Below are positions 30,174-32,120 of a stretch of 32,120 nt of DNA, in pieces. A program made the translations under genes and the position numbers. The stretch is from a virus, in the IMG/VR virus record IMGVR_UViG_3300022198_001753, positions 1 to 32,120 of that record; one strand, 5' to 3'. The number at the start of each line of letters is the position of its first letter. Positions within the stretch are counted from its first letter, which is position 1. The notes beneath the pieces were generated by a model. That model worked only from the letters and a program-made list of their open reading frames with translations, made no database searches and had not been told where the DNA came from.

Positions 30174-30647
30174 TTATTTCGCTCTTTGAGCAGGTGAGCT
30201 TGCCATTCGTTGAAGTCCTTCGGTGGGTCGGTTGGGTATACGCTGCTCTGAACCAGAGGCTTCGTCCTCACCCATGACTTCGAGTTGGTAGAGCTCCGAT
30301 GCTTTGAGAACAGCTCTCGAAAGAGCCCGTTTTTCAGCCATTGCCACGGGGTATCCTTTGGCCCCTCCTTTGGTGTTAATTGGGTTAGATTCGCCATAAG
30401 TTTCGATGTAGATGTTGGATTCTTGATTGCTAGCGATCGCCTTGACGCAGACGTGCGACTCTTGGATGTTTGTTAACAAGGGCTCGATGTAATATGACAC
30501 CCTTAAACCCATCTTCGTTTGTATCTTCTCGATACCTCTTCTTGAGATGATAGCCCAGCCTTGAGGACTAAACCAAAAGTCGTCCTTGACATTCAGGCCG
30601 TATTTATCCGTCAGTTCCCTGAACCTCTTCTTTTCTGATTCTTTCAT
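30174..30647 (-). CDS. Putative single-strand annealing / recombination protein
   Basis: 157 residues from ATG 30645-30647; an earlier ATG at 30752 would lie deep in the neighbouring gene and is less likely. Recognisable pattern: G-W-A-I-I-S-R-R-G-I-E-K-I-Q at about 29-42, a beta-rich middle, E-T-Y-G-E-S-N-P at about 83-90, and Y-P-V-A-M-A-E-K-R-A-L-S-R-A-V-L at about 101-116. I recall this block in many phage proteins near SSB genes and suspect a Rad52-like annealing role, but have no firm family name. With the RecE-like nuclease it would complete a recombination pair. The 3' end may be affected by a frame change (see findings). Confidence 0.75.
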   Translation of the reverse strand: MKESEKKRFRELTDKYGLNVKDDFWFSPQGWAIISRRGIEKIQTKMGLRVSYYIEPLLTNIQESHVCVKAIASNQESNIYIETYGESNPINTKGGAKGYPVAMAEKRALSRAVLKASELYQLEVMGEDEASGSEQRIPNRPTEGLQRMASSPAQRAK

Positions 30648-30819
30648 ATTCCTTGAATTGATGAAGTAAGTTGATTGCTCGTTCTCGAAGTAGGTACTGG
30701 TGCTCGTAGTCGCTGTCAACGAATACATCACGAGTAAATACCTCATCGTCAATGCGGGGATAGCGGATACTGGCTACCCACTCGATGTCAAATTCTTGAT
30801 CGTCGTCTTCTGGATTCAT
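30604..30819 (-). CDS. Unknown small acidic protein
   Basis: 71 residues: an acidic N-terminus (P-E-D-D-D-Q-E-F-D), a strand (V-A-S-I-R-Y-P-R), and a helix at about 40-62 (Y-L-L-R-E-R-A-I-N-L-L-H-Q-F-K). Not recognised. Its stop lies 44 bases inside the annealing-candidate gene, and its ATG is one base downstream of the preceding stop, which supports expression. Confidence 0.7.
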   Translation of the reverse strand: MNPEDDDQEFDIEWVASIRYPRIDDEVFTRDVFVDSDYEHQYLLRERAINLLHQFKEYERIRKEEVQGTDG

Positions 30820-30820
30820 G

Positions 30821-31105
30821 CTACACGTCAGGAGAAGAGAGCACCCCCAAGAGTCTGTCTTGTAGTTTGGCGTTCTCTAACCTCATCTCGTGTGCTAAGA
30901 TCATAGCTTCGTTCCGGAGCTCGTAAAGCTCGTACAGGGCGCGTGAGGCATCGCCTAGGATCTCAGCGAGTTCAGCCCAGTTCTTGAACTTGTCAGGTGG
31001 AAGAAGATGACCCTTTTCTTTTAGGAAGTCGTTGATAAAGTACCTCTGCGCAGAACAACGACTCTTGATCGTTTGGTACTGGGCTTCCGTTATTTTCGGT
31101 GTCAT
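30821..31105 (-). CDS. Unknown helical protein
   Basis: 94 residues, nearly all helical. The C-terminal half (A-E-L-A-E-I-L-G-D-A-S-R-A-L-Y-E-L-Y, then E-M-R-L-E-N-A-K-L-Q-D) has heptad character and may dimerise as a coiled coil. Not recognised. Its first 113 bases overlap the DUF3310 gene in another frame, unusually long for this phage; both frames read like protein. Confidence 0.7.
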   Translation of the reverse strand: MTPKITEAQYQTIKSRCSAQRYFINDFLKEKGHLLPPDKFKNWAELAEILGDASRALYELYELRNEAMILAHEMRLENAKLQDRLLGVLSSPDV

Positions 31106-31286
31106 GGTTGGCTATGATTTTGTCAATGTAAACTTTCGCCTTCCTCAAATCATCCAGTCCTCCTTTGTCGCGCCATCGAGTGACGTACTTGATCACGTTA
31201 CCTTCGCAAAAAGGTATGTCGTTAGCAAGTATGTAGTCCACGGGCTCGATTTTGAGCTTCTTGTAATGCTGGTCTTTCTTCATCAT
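30993..31286 (-). CDS. DUF3310 family protein
   Basis: 97 residues. Residues about 7-58 match DUF3310, a small helical family frequent in phages: H-Y-K-K-L-K-I-E-P-V-D-Y-I, F-C-E-G-N-V-I-K-Y-V-T-R-W, and G-G-L-D-D-L-R-K-A-K-V-Y-I-D. The family is often annotated as nucleotide-kinase-like without direct proof. The last 38 residues (from Asn60) are not part of the domain, are Ser/Pro/Asn-rich, and overlap the next gene, so they may be a late extension. The ATG lies 65 bases inside the upstream gene. Confidence 0.88.
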   Translation of the reverse strand: MMKKDQHYKKLKIEPVDYILANDIPFCEGNVIKYVTRWRDKGGLDDLRKAKVYIDKIIANHDTENNGSPVPNDQESLFCAEVLYQRLPKRKGSSSST

Positions 31287-31731
31287 TTAAGTATATTGAT
31301 TCAATGAGGTCGTAAGTACCCATACTGAACTTAAACCTAACACGAGCAGTTACCATGTCAGGGCAGTCCCAAGACTTATATACGAATATCTTATCAGGAG
31401 TGCCGGGCTGTGGATCGTGTAGCGTTTGTTTCTTGAAGTCAAACTCGCATAACTCTTCATTCCAATCGTCTTCCTCGATCAACCCATACGCCACTTCCTT
31501 GCCTTTGATGATTTCTTCTTCGGTGACTGGTAGATACATATCGTAGAAATGATTCAAACCAGCTTTTCTTGCTGACTCGTAATCATACTTGCCAAGCTCA
31601 TCCTTGAATCCATTCTTGTACAGGTCTTCGTAATGCCAGAGCACATCGTGATGGTTTCTTGGGTCACTGTCGTTAGTACTCCACCCTCGACTAGGCCGAG
31701 AGAGGAGTACCTGATTGATAAATCTAAACAT
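31222..31731 (-). CDS. Unknown protein
   Basis: 169 residues, rich in Asp, Glu, Tyr and Trp. Patterns such as L-P-V-T-E-E-E-I-I-K-G-K-E-V-A-Y-G (about 67-83) and C-P-D-M-V-T-A-R-V-R-F-K-F-S-M-G-T-Y-D-L (about 123-142) look globular, but I recognise no family. The ATG overlaps the stop of the upstream 45-residue gene (TGATG). The 3' end overlaps the DUF3310 gene by 65 bases. Confidence 0.75.
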   Translation of the reverse strand: MFRFINQVLLSRPSRGWSTNDSDPRNHHDVLWHYEDLYKNGFKDELGKYDYESARKAGLNHFYDMYLPVTEEEIIKGKEVAYGLIEEDDWNEELCEFDFKKQTLHDPQPGTPDKIFVYKSWDCPDMVTARVRFKFSMGTYDLIESIYLNDEERPALQEAQNRARGLHTC

Positions 31732-31868
31732 CAGTTCTGTGATTCTAGGTTTTTGAGATGCATTTCTACTGCGTCTTCGAGGGTCTTGACGCTCAGGCCA
31801 TTGACCTTGTATGTTTCTGCAATAGTGATGACTTGTCCGTCATCTAGGGTGATTTTTGTTTTTGTCAT
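31731..31868 (-). CDS. 45-residue small protein
   Basis: A short gene read from ATG (31866-31868) to TGA (31731-31733). It begins with a basic strand (T-K-T-K-I-T-L-D-D-G-Q-V-I-T-I) and ends with a helix (T-L-E-D-A-V-E-M-H-L-K-N-L-E). Both ends couple to neighbours: TAATG upstream and TGATG downstream. Not recognised; the strand-turn-helix layout could be a small regulator. Confidence 0.65.
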   Translation of the reverse strand: MTKTKITLDDGQVITIAETYKVNGLSVKTLEDAVEMHLKNLESQN

Positions 31869-32008
31869 TATTGGTTTGGGTTGGGCCAGCCGAGTTCGAT
31901 CTTGGCTTCGTAGTCACAAACGTAAGCATAAAGTCTGATGTTGTCAAGTGACTCGTCGTTGATGGCATTGACAAGTCTTTTCATATACTCAAGTTTATTT
32001 CTGTCCAT
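31868..32008 (-). CDS. 46-residue small protein
   Basis: Read from ATG (32006-32008) to TAA (31868-31870), overlapping the next ATG (TAATG). Mostly helical (L-E-Y-M-K-R-L-V-N-A-I; D-N-I-R-L-Y-A-Y-V-C-D-Y-E) with a Trp-Pro ending. Not recognised. Its ATG overlaps the upstream truncated gene by 14 bases, which fits the dense packing here. Confidence 0.65.
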   Translation of the reverse strand: MDRNKLEYMKRLVNAINDESLDNIRLYAYVCDYEAKIELGWPNPNQ

Positions 32009-32120
32009 AACCTAACATTTGGTTGAACATGATTGCAGCTTTCGTGCTGTCGAAACTACGGAAATACAGCCAGTATGCAGCGGATAAACACTCCTGCTCC
32101 GTCTTGTACTCTTGGTTCTT
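31995..32120 (-). CDS. Partial unknown protein, 5' end beyond the window
   Basis: The last 41 residues of a leftward gene whose start lies beyond the right edge. The visible part is helical with aromatic residues (Y-W-L-Y-F-R-S-F-D-S-T-K-A-A-I-M-F) and ends with G-Y-G-Q-K. The frame is open to the edge. Too little remains to identify it. Confidence 0.6.
   Translation of the reverse strand, partial: KNQEYKTEQECLSAAYWLYFRSFDSTKAAIMFNQMLGYGQK

Noticed and set aside
30143-30397. Independent 84-residue gene overlapping the annealing-like gene
   Set aside because: Its first half is clearly the shadow of the conserved A-E-K-R-A region; only its last part looks protein-like, so it is treated as a possible frame change instead.
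30648-30752. Longer N-terminus for the annealing-like protein
   Set aside because: The extra 35 residues are Thr/Ser/Tyr-rich and antisense to nothing conserved but in-phase shadow of the 30604-30819 gene; ATG 30647 precedes the conserved part.

Overview
The window is most of one tailed double-stranded DNA phage genome (class Caudoviricetes, siphovirus-like: HK97-type head, a long tape-measure protein, and no sheath or contractile baseplate genes). Nothing in it looks like bacterial chromosome. The host is inferred to be a member of the Bacteroidota, probably aquatic. Most starts lack a Shine-Dalgarno sequence and sit behind A-rich leaders (for example before 3864, 7853, 11405 and 12067). One intergenic region carries a TTTA-N19-TATGTTTG promoter close to the Bacteroidota consensus. 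The exported lysis-region protein has a signal peptide ending in Ala|Gln, which is common in that phylum. No integrase or repressor is visible, so lifestyle cannot be decided.

Layout. Positions 1-339 hold a cluster of TCACCC iterons and no complete gene. From 340 to 23533 all genes point rightward and form the late region: HNH nuclease, VRR-NUC nuclease, a possible tail-terminator-like protein, small and large terminase, portal, an unknown protein, a protease-capsid polyprotein, head-tail connector, two paralogous head-closure proteins (the second with a roughly 600-residue extension), gp10-like tail completion protein, major tail protein, two tail assembly chaperone frames joined by a -1 frameshift signal, tape measure, tail tip, fibre, LamG-like lectin, and a lysis cassette (T7-type amidase, 3TM holin, membrane/coiled-coil protein, exported thioredoxin-like protein). 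Intrinsic terminators follow the two most abundant structural proteins (capsid and tail tube), probably to set their dosage.

From 23575 to the right edge all genes point leftward and form the replication, recombination and nucleotide-metabolism region. Read in transcription order from the right edge: small unknown genes, a DUF3310 protein, a possible annealing protein, an SSB-like protein with an acidic tip, an SF3 helicase, a protein with a DnaA-domain-IV-like segment, a metallophosphoesterase, a 29-residue membrane peptide, a RecE-like PD-(D/E)XK nuclease, a separate promoter/leader/tRNA-Arg(UCU)/terminator unit, a 44-residue basic peptide, a kinase-like mini-protein, a MazG-like pyrophosphohydrolase and small unknowns. 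The two arms converge at about 23550, where a terminator stops the rightward transcript.

The most unusual items are the head-closure/fibre-like fusion, a textbook frameshift cassette, the degenerate thioredoxin in the lysis cluster, the 117-residue kinase-like protein, and the independent tRNA unit with a foldable leader. Five genes or gene fragments too short for routine calling were read by eye at 24826-24960, 26044-26133, 31731-31868, 31868-32008 and 31995-32120.
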